Notes: a model not told the origin generated them from the letters alone. A stretch of 36,274 bases of DNA from Eubacterium minutum ATCC 700079 (GCA_003433295.1 CP016202.1:429991-466264), one strand, 5' to 3'; counted from the first letter of the stretch, positions 7,615 through 15,827 are shown. A program made the numbers and translations.

Positions 7615-8817
7615 TCACAATCTGACACTTTCCGTCGGAGTTCTTAACATCAGCTTCTGTGTATTTATGAGTTCATTACCGGTACTGACGAGTTCTTTAT
7701 CTTTATTGAGCGCAAACAGCGGATTTAAAAGGTAGTTCCCCGCTTTGAATCCCGTAAGTTCCTGAACTTCCATCACTTTTCTTCTGCCGTCACAGAATCT
7801 TCCCAGGTGAACGAATATGTCCATGCCCTCTATTATCTGTGCTCTTATGGTATCTATAGGAAGTTCCGCGGACATCAGATACATCGTCTCAAGTCTCCTC
7901 AGCATCCCTTCCACGGAATTCCCGTGTCCCGTTGACATACTACCGTCATGACCCGTGTTCATCGCCTGCAGCATATCCGCAACTTCTTTCCCTCTCACCT
8001 CTCCCACTATGATTCTGTCGGGTCTCATCCTTAGACTGGTTCTTATCAACATGTCCATCGATACTTTTCCCTTGCCCAGTGTATTTGAATTGCGGCACTC
8101 CATCTGCACTATGTTTTCTATCTGAGAAAGATCAAGTTCGCGGGAATCCTCTATTACTATGACTCTCTCCTCCCTCGGTATATAGTCAGATAAAGCATTT
8201 AAAAAGGTAGTCTTCCCCGACGATGTGCCGCCGCTTATAAAGATGTTATATCCCGCTCTTACCAACATCTTGAGGAAGTCTCCACATTCGCGGGTCAACG
8301 TTCCGCTTTTCGTCATCGTCGCTATGGATATATGTTCTTTGGAAAATTTTCTTACCGTAAGAGATGCTCCGTCAAGTGATATGTTTCCAAATACGGCATT
8401 GACCCTTGAGCCGTCGGGCAGCCTCGCATCCAATATCGGATTCAGTTCATTTATCTCGCGATGAACGGAAGCCGCGATATTTCTCATTATCTCTTCAAGT
8501 TCTTCCTGACTTTCAAATACGGCGTCTTCTCTCCTTATTCCGTCCGCTCTTTCCGTGAATATCTCTCCGTAACCGTTCACCATCACTTCGCTGACCTTTT
8601 CATCCCTTATAAACGGTTCCAGTATCCCGAGTTTGCTTCTCATCCTGTATCGTATCCAGTTCGAGATCTCCCTGCATTCATTTACCGGCGTTTTGCCGTC
8701 TAAAATCGTCCTGTTTAAAAGCTCTTCGAATTCCGTGTCCGATATATCGGGGTTCTCTTTTACCGCCTCCGCCACAAGCCTGTACTTGACCGTCCTGTTC
8801 TCGTGTACGCCTTCCAT
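7615..8817 (-). CDS. tadA: TadA/CpaF-type pilus assembly ATPase
   Basis: A 400-residue hexameric secretion ATPase of the GspE/VirB11 superfamily that powers Flp pilus assembly at the cytoplasmic face. The N-terminal domain holds VSEVMVNGYGEIF and RLPDGSRVNAV. The Walker A is GGTSSGKTTF; the acidic box region is VIVIEDSRELDL; Walker B is RPDRIIVGEVRGKE; and the His-box-like motif is GHDGSMSTGHGNS. These match CpaF/TadA better than GspE, and the tetracysteine finger of many GspE proteins is absent. ATG 8817 has GGGAGAG upstream. It lies 14 nt after tadZ and runs into tadB. Confidence 0.95.
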   Translation of the reverse strand: MEGVHENRTVKYRLVAEAVKENPDISDTEFEELLNRTILDGKTPVNECREISNWIRYRMRSKLGILEPFIRDEKVSEVMVNGYGEIFTERADGIRREDAVFESQEELEEIMRNIAASVHREINELNPILDARLPDGSRVNAVFGNISLDGASLTVRKFSKEHISIATMTKSGTLTRECGDFLKMLVRAGYNIFISGGTSSGKTTFLNALSDYIPREERVIVIEDSRELDLSQIENIVQMECRNSNTLGKGKVSMDMLIRTSLRMRPDRIIVGEVRGKEVADMLQAMNTGHDGSMSTGHGNSVEGMLRRLETMYLMSAELPIDTIRAQIIEGMDIFVHLGRFCDGRRKVMEVQELTGFKAGNYLLNPLFALNKDKELVSTGNELINTQKLMLRTPTESVRL

Positions 8818-8831
8818 CTTCTCTCCCTTTA

Positions 8832-9869
8832 CTAAACGCCTGCGTTGAGTTTTTCAAACTTATACACGAAGTTCAGCATTCCTTTGCCGTATTCCGAATT
8901 TAAGTTCATTGCAATTCTGCCGTCAGTTCTTATGAATGCACTTCTGTCGTAAGGTATATTTTGACTCATTTCATAGCCGCAGAACTCGCCAACGGCATAA
9001 TTATTGATCTCCATCAGACGTACTCCCGCATTTTTCAAAATCGAGGTCACATCTTCCGACAATATATCGCAAGCGTTCATTTTGCCGCTTTTTACCATGA
9101 CGATACAGTCCGCCTTCTCGGCCGTTTCTCTGTTTCTACTTGAAAAATCACACCCGAAGTCCAGAAAGATGTAATTGTAGTTCATCTTCTCGTCTATGAC
9201 GGAAATCAAATTACAGATATCCTCACAGCCGGCATTTTCGATAAAGTCGTCCAAACGCCCTCTTATTATATGATCGGGTGAATCCCGGCTTATAAACTTC
9301 TCCGGTGCGAAGATTTTGTTCTCCTGAAGCATAAAAAACATTTCCTGAGAATTTCCCCCGCCTTGACGACGGAAATAGGTTTCGGATGTGTCGAGGCTCT
9401 GTAAATTGAAATACAGCGCTCTTTCTCCGAAATTTGCTCCCGCGATCGCGGCTATTGAAACGATTGACGATGTAACGCCGCAGCCCCCCGAACTTCCGAA
9501 AAAACCTATTACCTTTGTCCCCATGCGGTTATTGCGGGAAGTTTTAATTTTTCCGGATCCCGGAACGCTCATGTTCACATATCCGGTATCCGCAATCGTA
9601 AGTATCTTTCTCCTTATCTCTCTGCTATCCTCAAATTTATATATAAAGTTCGGTTTATCTGTACGGCTTGATATTTTTTCCGTAAGGAAAAGTGATTTCC
9701 CCTTGAAGTTCACATTTTCCGCTTCCGATTTGTCAGTAAGAAGTACGTCACATTCCCGCGCGTTCTCAACGTGAACCTGAAAATCTCCCCCTTGTCTTGA
9801 AATGCCCCTTGCCAGAGCAATGGCAAAATCTCTGTCCTTAAGTTCGATCCCTATATGTATAACTGCCAT
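8832..9869 (-). CDS. tadZ: TadZ/CpaE-like MinD-family ATPase
   Basis: A 345-residue protein with an atypical receiver-like N-terminal domain (about 1-110) and a C-terminal MinD/ParA-like domain starting KVIGFFGSSGGCGVTSSIVS. Its P-loop lacks the usual lysine signature (GSSGGCGVTS instead of KGGxGKT), as is common in CpaE/TadZ. NYIFLDFGCDFSSRNRE is the Walker B-like region. TadZ proteins place the pilus machine at the pole and recruit TadA. It is the first gene of the operon, and the ATG has AGAAGGA just upstream. The altered P-loop makes strong ATP hydrolysis uncertain. Confidence 0.85.
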   Translation of the reverse strand: MAVIHIGIELKDRDFAIALARGISRQGGDFQVHVENARECDVLLTDKSEAENVNFKGKSLFLTEKISSRTDKPNFIYKFEDSREIRRKILTIADTGYVNMSVPGSGKIKTSRNNRMGTKVIGFFGSSGGCGVTSSIVSIAAIAGANFGERALYFNLQSLDTSETYFRRQGGGNSQEMFFMLQENKIFAPEKFISRDSPDHIIRGRLDDFIENAGCEDICNLISVIDEKMNYNYIFLDFGCDFSSRNRETAEKADCIVMVKSGKMNACDILSEDVTSILKNAGVRLMEINNYAVGEFCGYEMSQNIPYDRSAFIRTDGRIAMNLNSEYGKGMLNFVYKFEKLNAGV

Positions 9870-10005
9870 TTCCTTCTACCTGTATAGCTGCGCTATCTAT
9901 GCTGACATTCTCACCGCACCGATGTTCCTGCCGTATATACGCCATCACTGCATCAATGTTCTTTCTGTATCCCCGTTCCGCTCGTGATACTGTCTTCCTG
10001 AATTC

Positions 10006-10034
10006 ACCTTAACAACTTCCCCATAGAGTGTCAA
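10006..10034 (-). promoter_or_regulatory. Candidate sigma-A promoter of the tad operon
   Basis: On the minus strand, TTGACA (10029-10034) is separated by 17 nt from TAAGGT (10006-10011). The -35 is perfect but the -10 matches at only three positions. It sits 137 nt upstream of tadZ, leaving a long leader in which I recognise no element. Confidence 0.35.
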
Positions 10035-10081
10035 CCATTATTTTCCATTAGATATATTTTCATACAATTCCCTTACGGGTA

Positions 10082-10110
10082 TTGACAAATATCCGCCGGA
10101 AGGTTAGAAT
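10082..10110 (+). promoter_or_regulatory. Sigma-A promoter of the riboflavin operon
   Basis: TTGACA (10082-10087) and TAGAAT (10105-10110) are separated by exactly 17 nt. Transcription would start near 10117, just before the conserved FMN riboswitch core. Confidence 0.85.
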
Positions 10111-10123
10111 TACGTCAGTTAAA

Positions 10124-10236
10124 TATCTTCGGGGCAGGGTGCGATTCCCTACCGGCGGTAAAAGCCCGCGAGCCTGCATGGCATGATTCGGTGAAATTCC
10201 GAAGCCGACAGTATAGTCTGGATGAGAGAAGAAATG
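10124..10236 (+). promoter_or_regulatory. FMN riboswitch (RFN element)
   Basis: The conserved blocks are in order: ATCTTCGGGGCAGGGTG, ATTCCCTACCGGCGGTA, AGCCCGCGAGCC, GAAATTCCGAAGCCGACAGT, and AGTCTGGATGAGAGAAG. This RNA binds FMN and shuts off riboflavin synthesis genes. A terminator hairpin follows before ribD, which fits control by transcription attenuation. Confidence 0.97.
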
Positions 10237-10259
10237 AAAAAGATGATGTTTTTGTCTGG

Positions 10260-10286
10260 CCTCGGAATCTTTCCGAGGTCTTTTTT
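10260..10286 (+). terminator. Riboswitch-controlled terminator before ribD
   Basis: CCTCGGAA (10260-10267) pairs with TTCCGAGG (10271-10278), followed by TCTTTTTT. It would form when FMN is bound, stopping transcription about 60 nt before the ribD start. Confidence 0.9.
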
Positions 10287-10344
10287 CTCACCCGAAGCTA
10301 TGGATTCCGGTCTTTTTATTTCTTTTTATTGAGTGGAGAATTTT

Positions 10345-11529
10345 ATGGAAACCGAAAAGAATAACGGACTATATGAACGGGAAGACGAAAAACTATATGA
10401 ACGGGAAAACGAAAAGTATATGGATTTTGCCGTAGAACTTGCAAAAAAAGGCGCAGGCGCGGTCAATCCCAATCCTCTTGTAGGCGCAGTCATAGTCAAG
10501 GACGGCGAAGTGATAGGAGCGGGATTTCACGAGAAATACGGCAGCCTGCATGCCGAGCGAAATGCCTTGCTTTCCTGCAAACAAAAGCCTGAAGGCGCAG
10601 TCATGTATGTGACTTTGGAGCCGTGCTGTCACCACGGAAAGACTCCGCCCTGCACTCAGGCGATAATCGAAAGCGGAATTTCCGAGGTCGTAATCGGTTC
10701 TTACGATCCAAATCCTCTCGTTTCGGGCGGTGGCATCAAAGTTTTGAAAGATGCGGGGATCCGTGTCACGACAGACTTTTGCCGTGAAAAATGTGACAAG
10801 CTTAATTCTGTCTTCTTCCACTATATTTCAACCAAAACACCTTATGTGACCTTGAAGTACGCCATGACACTGGACGGAAAAATTGCGACCAAAGCAGGAC
10901 TGTCAAAGTGGATTTCCTGCGAAGAATCGAGGATCCACACACATAGATTCAGAACCGAAAACATGGGGATAATGGTCGGAGTAAACACTGTTTTAAAGGA
11001 CGACCCCGAACTTACCTGCAGAAATTCCCCCGGTATTTCACCGATCAGAATCGTGTGTGACACACACCTGAAAACGCCTTTGACATCCAAGCTTGTGCAA
11101 ACAGCGGGTGAAGCTCCGGAGCAATGCCGAACCCCCCGCACCATCATAGCGACGGCAGTAAAAAATGAGAGCCTGCTGGCGCCGTACAAAGAGGCAGGCG
11201 TTGAAATTCTCCGGATTGAAGAAGATAAGGATAACCATATATCGTTGAAGTCTTTGATGCGACAATTGGGAGAAAGAAAAATTGACAGCGTAATTCTGGA
11301 AGGCGGCGGCACCCTCGCATGGTCTGCGCTCAACACCGGTATCGTGAACAGAGTTCAAGCCTATATTTCGCCGAAGGTATTCGGTGGCGATGCGGCGCCG
11401 ACTCCCGTTGCGGGTCGCGGCGTGACTCACCCCGATGATGCTTTTAAGTTTAAAAACATAAAAACCGAACAAATAGGCGACGACATTTTCTGGGAAGGAG
11501 AAATTGAGAATGTTTACGGGAATCATTGA
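10345..11529 (+). CDS. ribD: RibD, bifunctional riboflavin deaminase/reductase
   Basis: It catalyses two steps of riboflavin synthesis: deamination of the pyrimidine and reduction of its ribosyl group with NADPH. The deaminase domain has the zinc motif LHAERNALL and PCCHHGKTPPC. The reductase domain begins TPYVTLKYAMTLDGKIAT and contains VILEGGGTLAWSAL. About 394 residues. ATG 10345 is chosen for GGAG 6 nt upstream; a GTG at 10333 lacks a site. The usual family start corresponds to MDFAVELAKKGAG at 10420, so there is an N-terminal extension of about 25 residues built on a 24-nt tandem duplication (YEREDEKL/YERENEK). First gene after the FMN riboswitch; its end overlaps ribE by 20 nt. Confidence 0.95.
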   Translation: METEKNNGLYEREDEKLYERENEKYMDFAVELAKKGAGAVNPNPLVGAVIVKDGEVIGAGFHEKYGSLHAERNALLSCKQKPEGAVMYVTLEPCCHHGKTPPCTQAIIESGISEVVIGSYDPNPLVSGGGIKVLKDAGIRVTTDFCREKCDKLNSVFFHYISTKTPYVTLKYAMTLDGKIATKAGLSKWISCEESRIHTHRFRTENMGIMVGVNTVLKDDPELTCRNSPGISPIRIVCDTHLKTPLTSKLVQTAGEAPEQCRTPRTIIATAVKNESLLAPYKEAGVEILRIEEDKDNHISLKSLMRQLGERKIDSVILEGGGTLAWSALNTGIVNRVQAYISPKVFGGDAAPTPVAGRGVTHPDDAFKFKNIKTEQIGDDIFWEGEIENVYGNH

Positions 11530-12151
11530 AGAAGTGGGAACGGTAAAAGCCGTGCGGAGAGGTTCCGGCGAAGCGAAACTGGTGATTTCCTGCCGCACCG
11601 TATTGGGGAAAAAGCTCTCCATGGGACGTGCAAATACTATTGAATCCCCGACACACATCGGCGACAGCATCTCGGTCAACGGCGTATGCCTTACCGTCAC
11701 GGAGCTGAAAAGCGATACCTTTATCGCAGACGTCATGCCGGAAACTTTCTCAAGATCCAATCTCAACGATTTGCGTCCGGGCAGCAAGGTTAATCTTGAG
11801 CGAGCCATGCCCTGCAACGGACGATTCGGCGGACATATAGTTTCGGGACATATAGACGGTATCGGAAAAATATCCTCCATGACACGTGATAAAAATGCGG
11901 TTCTCGTGGGAATTACCGCTTCACCCGGGATAGTCAAATACATAGTTGAAAAAGGTTCTGTGGCGATCGACGGCATCAGCCTTACGGTGACCGAGGTTTC
12001 TCAGAAAGCTTCTCAGGGTGAATTTCGGGTTTCCGTCATTCCTCATACATTCTCTGAAACGTCACTTTCAGGGAAAAAACACGGAGACACGGTCAATCTG
12101 GAAACCGATATGATCGGTAAATACGTGGAACGGCTACTGCAGACAAACTAA
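11510..12151 (+). CDS. ribE: Riboflavin synthase, alpha subunit
   Basis: It dismutates two molecules of 6,7-dimethyl-8-ribityllumazine to riboflavin and a pyrimidine that is recycled. The protein starts MFTGIIEEVGTVK, the family hallmark, and has two homologous lumazine-binding barrels with ISVNGVCLTVTEL and VAIDGISLTVTEV, plus FGGHIVSGHIDGIG. 213 residues, slightly longer than the B. subtilis form, with an inserted segment around residues 42-50. ATG 11510 is chosen (AAGGAG 9 nt upstream, inside ribD); TTG 11504 is unlikely. It probably forms trimers that work with the RibH capsid. Confidence 0.95.
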   Translation: MFTGIIEEVGTVKAVRRGSGEAKLVISCRTVLGKKLSMGRANTIESPTHIGDSISVNGVCLTVTELKSDTFIADVMPETFSRSNLNDLRPGSKVNLERAMPCNGRFGGHIVSGHIDGIGKISSMTRDKNAVLVGITASPGIVKYIVEKGSVAIDGISLTVTEVSQKASQGEFRVSVIPHTFSETSLSGKKHGDTVNLETDMIGKYVERLLQTN

Positions 12152-12181
12152 TAGTAGACAACTGTTTACAATAGATTTTTC

Positions 12182-12276
12182 CGGTTAGCGCATGAACGGT
12201 AAGTATGATAGAGGTTTCTTGTCGGTTAGCGCATGAACGGTAAATGTGAAGGTTTCTACCGGTCAACACATTAATG
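12182..12276 (+). repeat. Imperfect ~41-nt direct repeats in the ribE-ribBA spacer
   Basis: CGGTTAGCGCATGAACGGTA occurs identically at 12182 and 12223, followed by similar GATAGAGGTTTCTT and GTGAAGGTTTCTAC tails. A third degraded copy (CGGTCAACACATTAATGG) is at 12259, running up to the ribBA ribosome-binding site. The copies are directly adjacent, with no spacers and no coding frame. Confidence 0.8.
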
Positions 12277-12289
12277 GAAAGGAAGAACG

Positions 12290-13510
12290 ATGAATACAAA
12301 AGGAAAAGAAAAATTTGAGTTCAGCAGCATCGAGGATGCTCTGAGCGATCTCAAAAAAGGAAAAATAATCATCTGCACAGATGACCCCGACAGGGAAAAT
12401 GAGGGTGACTTTATATGTGCGGGAGAATTTGCGACAACCGAAAACATCAACTTCATGGCAATGCACGGCAGAGGACTGATCTGCATGCCGGTAAATCGCG
12501 AGATATGCAATCAACTTAATCTCACGCAAATGGTATCGGAAAATACCGATAACCACGAAACCGCCTTCACGGTCTCAATAGATCACATAGATACGAGCAC
12601 AGGCATTTCCGCGGAAGAGCGCGGGCTTACCACCCGCATGGTGGCAAACGGGAAGTGCAAGGCCACGGATTTCAGGCGACCGGGTCACAACTTCCCTCTC
12701 CTTGCCAAGGATGGCGGTGTACTTGAGAGAAACGGTCATACGGAGGCTACCGTCGATCTGCTTCTGCTTGCGGGGCTCAAACCCTGTGGCATATGTTGTG
12801 AAGTCATGGACGACGACGGAACCATGATGAGGACGCCTAAATTAAAAAAGCTGGCTCAGAAGCACGATCTTAAGTTCATATCCATAAAAGCCCTTCAGGA
12901 TTACAGAAAAAAACACGACATTCTGGTCAAGAAGGTAGCGGATACCAAGCTTCCGACACGATACGGCGACTTCCGCGCCATCGGTTTTATAAATCGTTTG
13001 AACGGCGAGCACCACGTAGCGCTTGTCAAGGGCGATATAGGAGACGGCAAGGATGTGCTTTGCCGAGTACATTCTGAATGCCTTACGGGAGACGCTTTTG
13101 CTTCATCAAGATGTGACTGCGGTCAGCAGCTCGCCTCGGCTCTTTCCCAGATAGAAAAAGAAGGACGCGGAATTCTCCTGTACATGAGACAGGAGGGACG
13201 CGGCATAGGACTGATCAACAAATTGAAAGCCTATGAACTTCAGGATAAAGGCATGGATACAATGGAAGCAAACATAGCGCTCGGTTTCCCCGCGGATTTA
13301 AGGGAATATTACATAGGCGCCCAGATTCTGAGAGAACTTGGAGTCAAAACCATGCGTCTTCTGACCAACAATCCTGAAAAAGTGTATCAGCTTGAGGCTT
13401 TCGGCATCGAAATTATATCAAGAGTTCCAATTCAGATGGAGGCCACCGCCCACGATCTGTTCTATCTGAAGACCAAGCAGAAAAGAATGGGACACATACT
13501 GGACTATTGA
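12290..13510 (+). CDS. ribBA: RibBA, DHBP synthase / GTP cyclohydrolase II
   Basis: A bifunctional entry enzyme of riboflavin synthesis. The N-terminal half makes 3,4-dihydroxy-2-butanone 4-phosphate from ribulose 5-phosphate; the C-terminal half opens GTP. DHBP synthase motifs are [34 protein letters not shown] and [11 protein letters not shown]. Cyclohydrolase motifs are [19 protein letters not shown] (zinc cysteines) and RQEGRGIGL. 406 residues, full length. The start has GGAAAGGA upstream. The acidic loop reads DDPDRENEG where many homologues have DDEDRENEG, with the metal-binding Glu kept. It lies in the FMN-regulated operon behind a repeat-bearing spacer. Confidence 0.97.
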   Translation: MNTKGKEKFEFSSIEDALSDLKKGKIIICTDDPDRENEGDFICAGEFATTENINFMAMHGRGLICMPVNREICNQLNLTQMVSENTDNHETAFTVSIDHIDTSTGISAEERGLTTRMVANGKCKATDFRRPGHNFPLLAKDGGVLERNGHTEATVDLLLLAGLKPCGICCEVMDDDGTMMRTPKLKKLAQKHDLKFISIKALQDYRKKHDILVKKVADTKLPTRYGDFRAIGFINRLNGEHHVALVKGDIGDGKDVLCRVHSECLTGDAFASSRCDCGQQLASALSQIEKEGRGILLYMRQEGRGIGLINKLKAYELQDKGMDTMEANIALGFPADLREYYIGAQILRELGVKTMRLLTNNPEKVYQLEAFGIEIISRVPIQMEATAHDLFYLKTKQKRMGHILDY

Positions 13511-13580
13511 GACATCGGCAATCAATTTCCCTGATTTGCCGAACTCGCATCAATATATTTTAAACACACGGAGGTAGAGA

Positions 13581-14045
13581 ATGAAAATTTATGAAGGTAA
13601 ACTGGTATCCAAAGAGGCGAAGATAGCAATCGTCTGCGGCAGATTCAACGAACTTGTCACATCAAAACTTTTAAGCGGCGCCCTTGACGGACTGAAACGT
13701 CACAACGTGCCCGACACCAATATAGAAATCGCATGGTGCCCGGGAGCTTTTGAGATTCCGCTGATAGCCAAGAAACTCGCGATGAGCGGCAAATACGATG
13801 CGGTGATCTGTCTCGGCGCGGTAATAAGAGGAGCAACGTCTCACTATGACTATGTTTGTTCGGAAGTGTCAAAAGGCATAGCCAATGTGAGCCTTGAGAG
13901 CGGCGTGCCGGTAATGTTCGGGATTCTCACCACCGACAGCATAGAACAGGCCCTTGAAAGAGCGGGAACCAAGGTGGGTAATAAAGGTTTTGACTGTGCG
14001 GAAAACGCCATCGAAATGGTCAATCTGATCAATGAGATAAAATAG
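13581..14045 (+). CDS. ribH: 6,7-dimethyl-8-ribityllumazine synthase
   Basis: It condenses the pyrimidine product with DHBP to form lumazine, the substrate of RibE. 154 residues, normal length. Motifs are [51 protein letters not shown] (catalytic His in TSHYD) and [24 protein letters not shown] (phosphate-binding region). The start has GGAGG upstream. It ends 1 nt before thiN, so the two are translated together. Confidence 0.97.
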   Translation: MKIYEGKLVSKEAKIAIVCGRFNELVTSKLLSGALDGLKRHNVPDTNIEIAWCPGAFEIPLIAKKLAMSGKYDAVICLGAVIRGATSHYDYVCSEVSKGIANVSLESGVPVMFGILTTDSIEQALERAGTKVGNKGFDCAENAIEMVNLINEIK

Positions 14046-14046
14046 C

Positions 14047-14664
14047 ATGAACAAGGTCCTGATATTCACATCTTTCGTATACAACATCGCCAAAACGCGG
14101 ATCAAAGCGGACGAATTTGATTGCGTAATCTGCGCGGATGGCGGTCTTACCGTTGCGAAAACTCTGGGGATCACTCCGGACATCCTGATCGGCGACTTCG
14201 ATTCAACGAAACTGCCGCAATGCGACAATATAATCAGGCTTCCCATGGAAAAAAACATGACAGACACCGAAGCCGCGATCGATCTCGCAATCTCAAAAGG
14301 CTATACGGACATAACGATTCTGGGAGGTCTCGGCGGACGATTCGACCATACCATGGGAAATATAGGCATGCTCGCAAAGCATCTCGACAGGGATAAAAAA
14401 GTATGCATAGTAGACGGTTCCAACAAGGTATTCATGCTCCTTCCCGGAACGTACGACATAGAGAAAAGTTCCTATAAATATCTCGGACTTGTTTCCTACG
14501 GGAAAGAGTGTGAAAATCTCAGCATCTCGGGGGTAAAATATCCACTTGAGGATTACCGCCTGCCCAACGACACAACACTGGGTGTAAGCAATGAAATTCT
14601 TGAAAATACGGCGAGACTTTCGTTTACGTCGGGAAAACTTCTGCTCATTCAGTCAAACGATTGA
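14047..14664 (+). CDS. thiN: Thiamine pyrophosphokinase
   Basis: It transfers pyrophosphate from ATP to thiamine, giving TPP. 205 residues. Family motifs are CADGGLTVAKTLGITPDILIGDFDS, MTDTEAAIDLAISKG and ILGGLGGRFDHTMGNI, with the conserved acidic residues present. The start is 2 nt after the ribH stop codon and has no strong ribosome-binding site of its own, which points to coupling. No TPP riboswitch motif is visible. Its place at the end of the riboflavin operon suggests FMN-linked expression of this thiamine salvage enzyme, which is less usual than its common place near rpe/rsgA in Firmicutes. Confidence 0.92.
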   Translation: MNKVLIFTSFVYNIAKTRIKADEFDCVICADGGLTVAKTLGITPDILIGDFDSTKLPQCDNIIRLPMEKNMTDTEAAIDLAISKGYTDITILGGLGGRFDHTMGNIGMLAKHLDRDKKVCIVDGSNKVFMLLPGTYDIEKSSYKYLGLVSYGKECENLSISGVKYPLEDYRLPNDTTLGVSNEILENTARLSFTSGKLLLIQSND

Positions 14665-14665
14665 A

Positions 14666-14690
14666 CCTGACCGCAAATTCGCGGAGCAGG
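14666..14690 (+). terminator. Weak hairpin after thiN, possible end of the rib operon
   Basis: CCTGACCGC and GCGGAGCAGG can pair around a 6-nt loop, directly after the thiN stop. There is no T run, so rho-independent termination is doubtful. The rest of this spacer (to 14778) shows only a second CCTGACCGCA motif and no gene. Confidence 0.3.
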
Positions 14691-14778
14691 TCCCGGTAGC
14701 GGCGAAAGTTGCCTTTATTTTGCGGATTATCAGCGGTTTGGCAGATTTAGCCTGACCGCATCGTTCAGGAATCCGTTC

Positions 14779-14807
14779 TTGAAATACATCTCACAAAGTG
14801 TTATATT
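14779..14807 (+). promoter_or_regulatory. Sigma-A promoter of crt
   Basis: TTGAAA (14779-14784), 17 nt, then TATATT (14802-14807). Transcription would begin near 14814, about 80 nt before the crt start codon. Confidence 0.7.
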
Positions 14808-14896
14808 TATTGCGTGCAAGGCGGACTTTACACGAGCCGATCGCACACACCTTTTATACAGGTTATTTTACTTTTGTCCAGTAAAGGAGATATGAA

Positions 14897-15673
14897 ATGT
14901 ACGAAAACATCAAGTATGAAGTCAAGGGCAATATCGGATACTTGACCATCAACAGACCCAAGGCACTTAATGCACTGAATACAGATGTACTGAGTGAACT
15001 TTCTTCCGTCCTCGGTGAAATCGAATCAAACGACGATGTCAAAGCTGTAATCCTCACCGGTGAGGGCAAAGCGTTCGTTGCGGGCGCGGACATAGCCCAG
15101 ATGAAAGATCTCAATGCGGTCGACGGAAGATCCATGATGCTCGCCGGACATAAGGTGATGAATGCCATCGACAGAATGCCAAAACCGTTTATTGCGGCAG
15201 TCAACGGTTTTGCTCTCGGAGGCGGTTGCGAACTTGCTATGGCGTGCGATATCCGCATCGCTTCTGACAAGGCGAAATTCGGTCAGCCCGAGGTTGGACT
15301 CGGCATAATTCCGGGCTTTGGCGGAACGCAGAGACTTGCCCGCTTAGTCGGCAAAGGACTCGCGAAATATCTCATTTACACTGCGGAACTTATAGATGCC
15401 GATGAAGCCATGCGCATTGGACTCGTTGAAAAGGTTGTACCTGCGGAGGAACTCATGGCCGCAAGTGAAAAGGTGGCTTCCGCAATCGTTTCCAAAGCTC
15501 CTGTCGCCGTGGCTCAGGCGAAGGTTGCCATAAACGAAGGAATGGATATGAATCTGCATTCAGGCTGCCATCTCGAAGTTGAAGCCTCAACGGTCTGCTT
15601 CGGTTCTGAAGATAAATTTGAGGGAATGTCGGCATTCCTTGAAAAGCGTAAAGCCGAATGGAAAAATAAATAG
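14897..15673 (+). CDS. crt: Enoyl-CoA hydratase / crotonase
   Basis: A 258-residue crotonase-fold enzyme hydrating short-chain enoyl-CoA, most likely crotonyl-CoA/3-hydroxybutyryl-CoA in the butyrate pathway. The CoA-binding and oxyanion region is AFVAGADIAQM and GFALGGGCELAMACDIRIAS (catalytic Glu in CELA). The second Glu is in FGQPEVGLGIIPGFGGTQRL. Length and motifs match clostridial Crt closely. The start has AAAGGAG 7 nt upstream. It stands alone with its own promoter and terminator; the thiolase, hydroxybutyryl-CoA dehydrogenase and butyryl-CoA dehydrogenase that usually accompany crt are not in the window, so the precise substrate is inferred. Confidence 0.92.
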   Translation: MYENIKYEVKGNIGYLTINRPKALNALNTDVLSELSSVLGEIESNDDVKAVILTGEGKAFVAGADIAQMKDLNAVDGRSMMLAGHKVMNAIDRMPKPFIAAVNGFALGGGCELAMACDIRIASDKAKFGQPEVGLGIIPGFGGTQRLARLVGKGLAKYLIYTAELIDADEAMRIGLVEKVVPAEELMAASEKVASAIVSKAPVAVAQAKVAINEGMDMNLHSGCHLEVEASTVCFGSEDKFEGMSAFLEKRKAEWKNK

Positions 15674-15777
15674 CGGCTGCCCGATAAGTCCTCGCCGGAC
15701 TTATCGGGGTCGGGAGCAGCATATGTTCCCGACCCCGCAGGTTCATCACCGAATACAAATGAACCTGCGGCAGCCGC
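15673..15777. other. Four-helix cloverleaf-like palindromic element
   Basis: Four perfect helices fit end to end in 105 nt: a closing stem of 7 bp (15673-15679 with 15771-15777), arm 1 of 12 bp (15680-15691 with 15697-15708, loop 5), arm 2 of 7 bp (15709-15715 with 15727-15733, loop 11) and arm 3 of 12 bp (15735-15746 with 15759-15770, loop 12). Only one base of the junction is unpaired. It starts at the last base of the crt stop codon. It is not a tRNA: there is no T-loop and no 5-bp anticodon stem. Function unknown. Confidence 0.8.
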
Positions 15778-15785
15778 CTGAGCGG

Positions 15786-15827
15786 TGCCGGCACCCGTAA
15801 CCGATCAGGTGCCGGCATTTTATTTTG
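15786..15827 (+). terminator. Rho-independent terminator downstream of crt
   Basis: TGCCGGCACC (15786-15795) pairs with GGTGCCGGCA (15808-15817) around a 12-nt loop, followed by TTTTATTTTG. It lies just after the cloverleaf-like element and ends the crt transcript. Confidence 0.85.

Noticed and set aside
11038-11976. A 312-residue minus-strand frame opposite ribD and ribE
   Set aside because: Spans the junction of two certain genes in antisense, with no supporting motif.
12182-12276. Repeats before ribBA as a CRISPR array or second riboswitch
   Set aside because: Only two good copies, no spacers, and no known riboswitch core.
14666-14770. CCTGACCGCA occurring twice after thiN as a repeat family
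   Set aside because: Only 10 bases are shared and the flanks differ, so chance is enough to explain it.
15673-15777. Cloverleaf element as a tRNA or tmRNA gene
   Set aside because: No T-loop consensus, no 5-bp anticodon stem, no CCA end and arms of 12 bp; the resemblance is only in overall shape.
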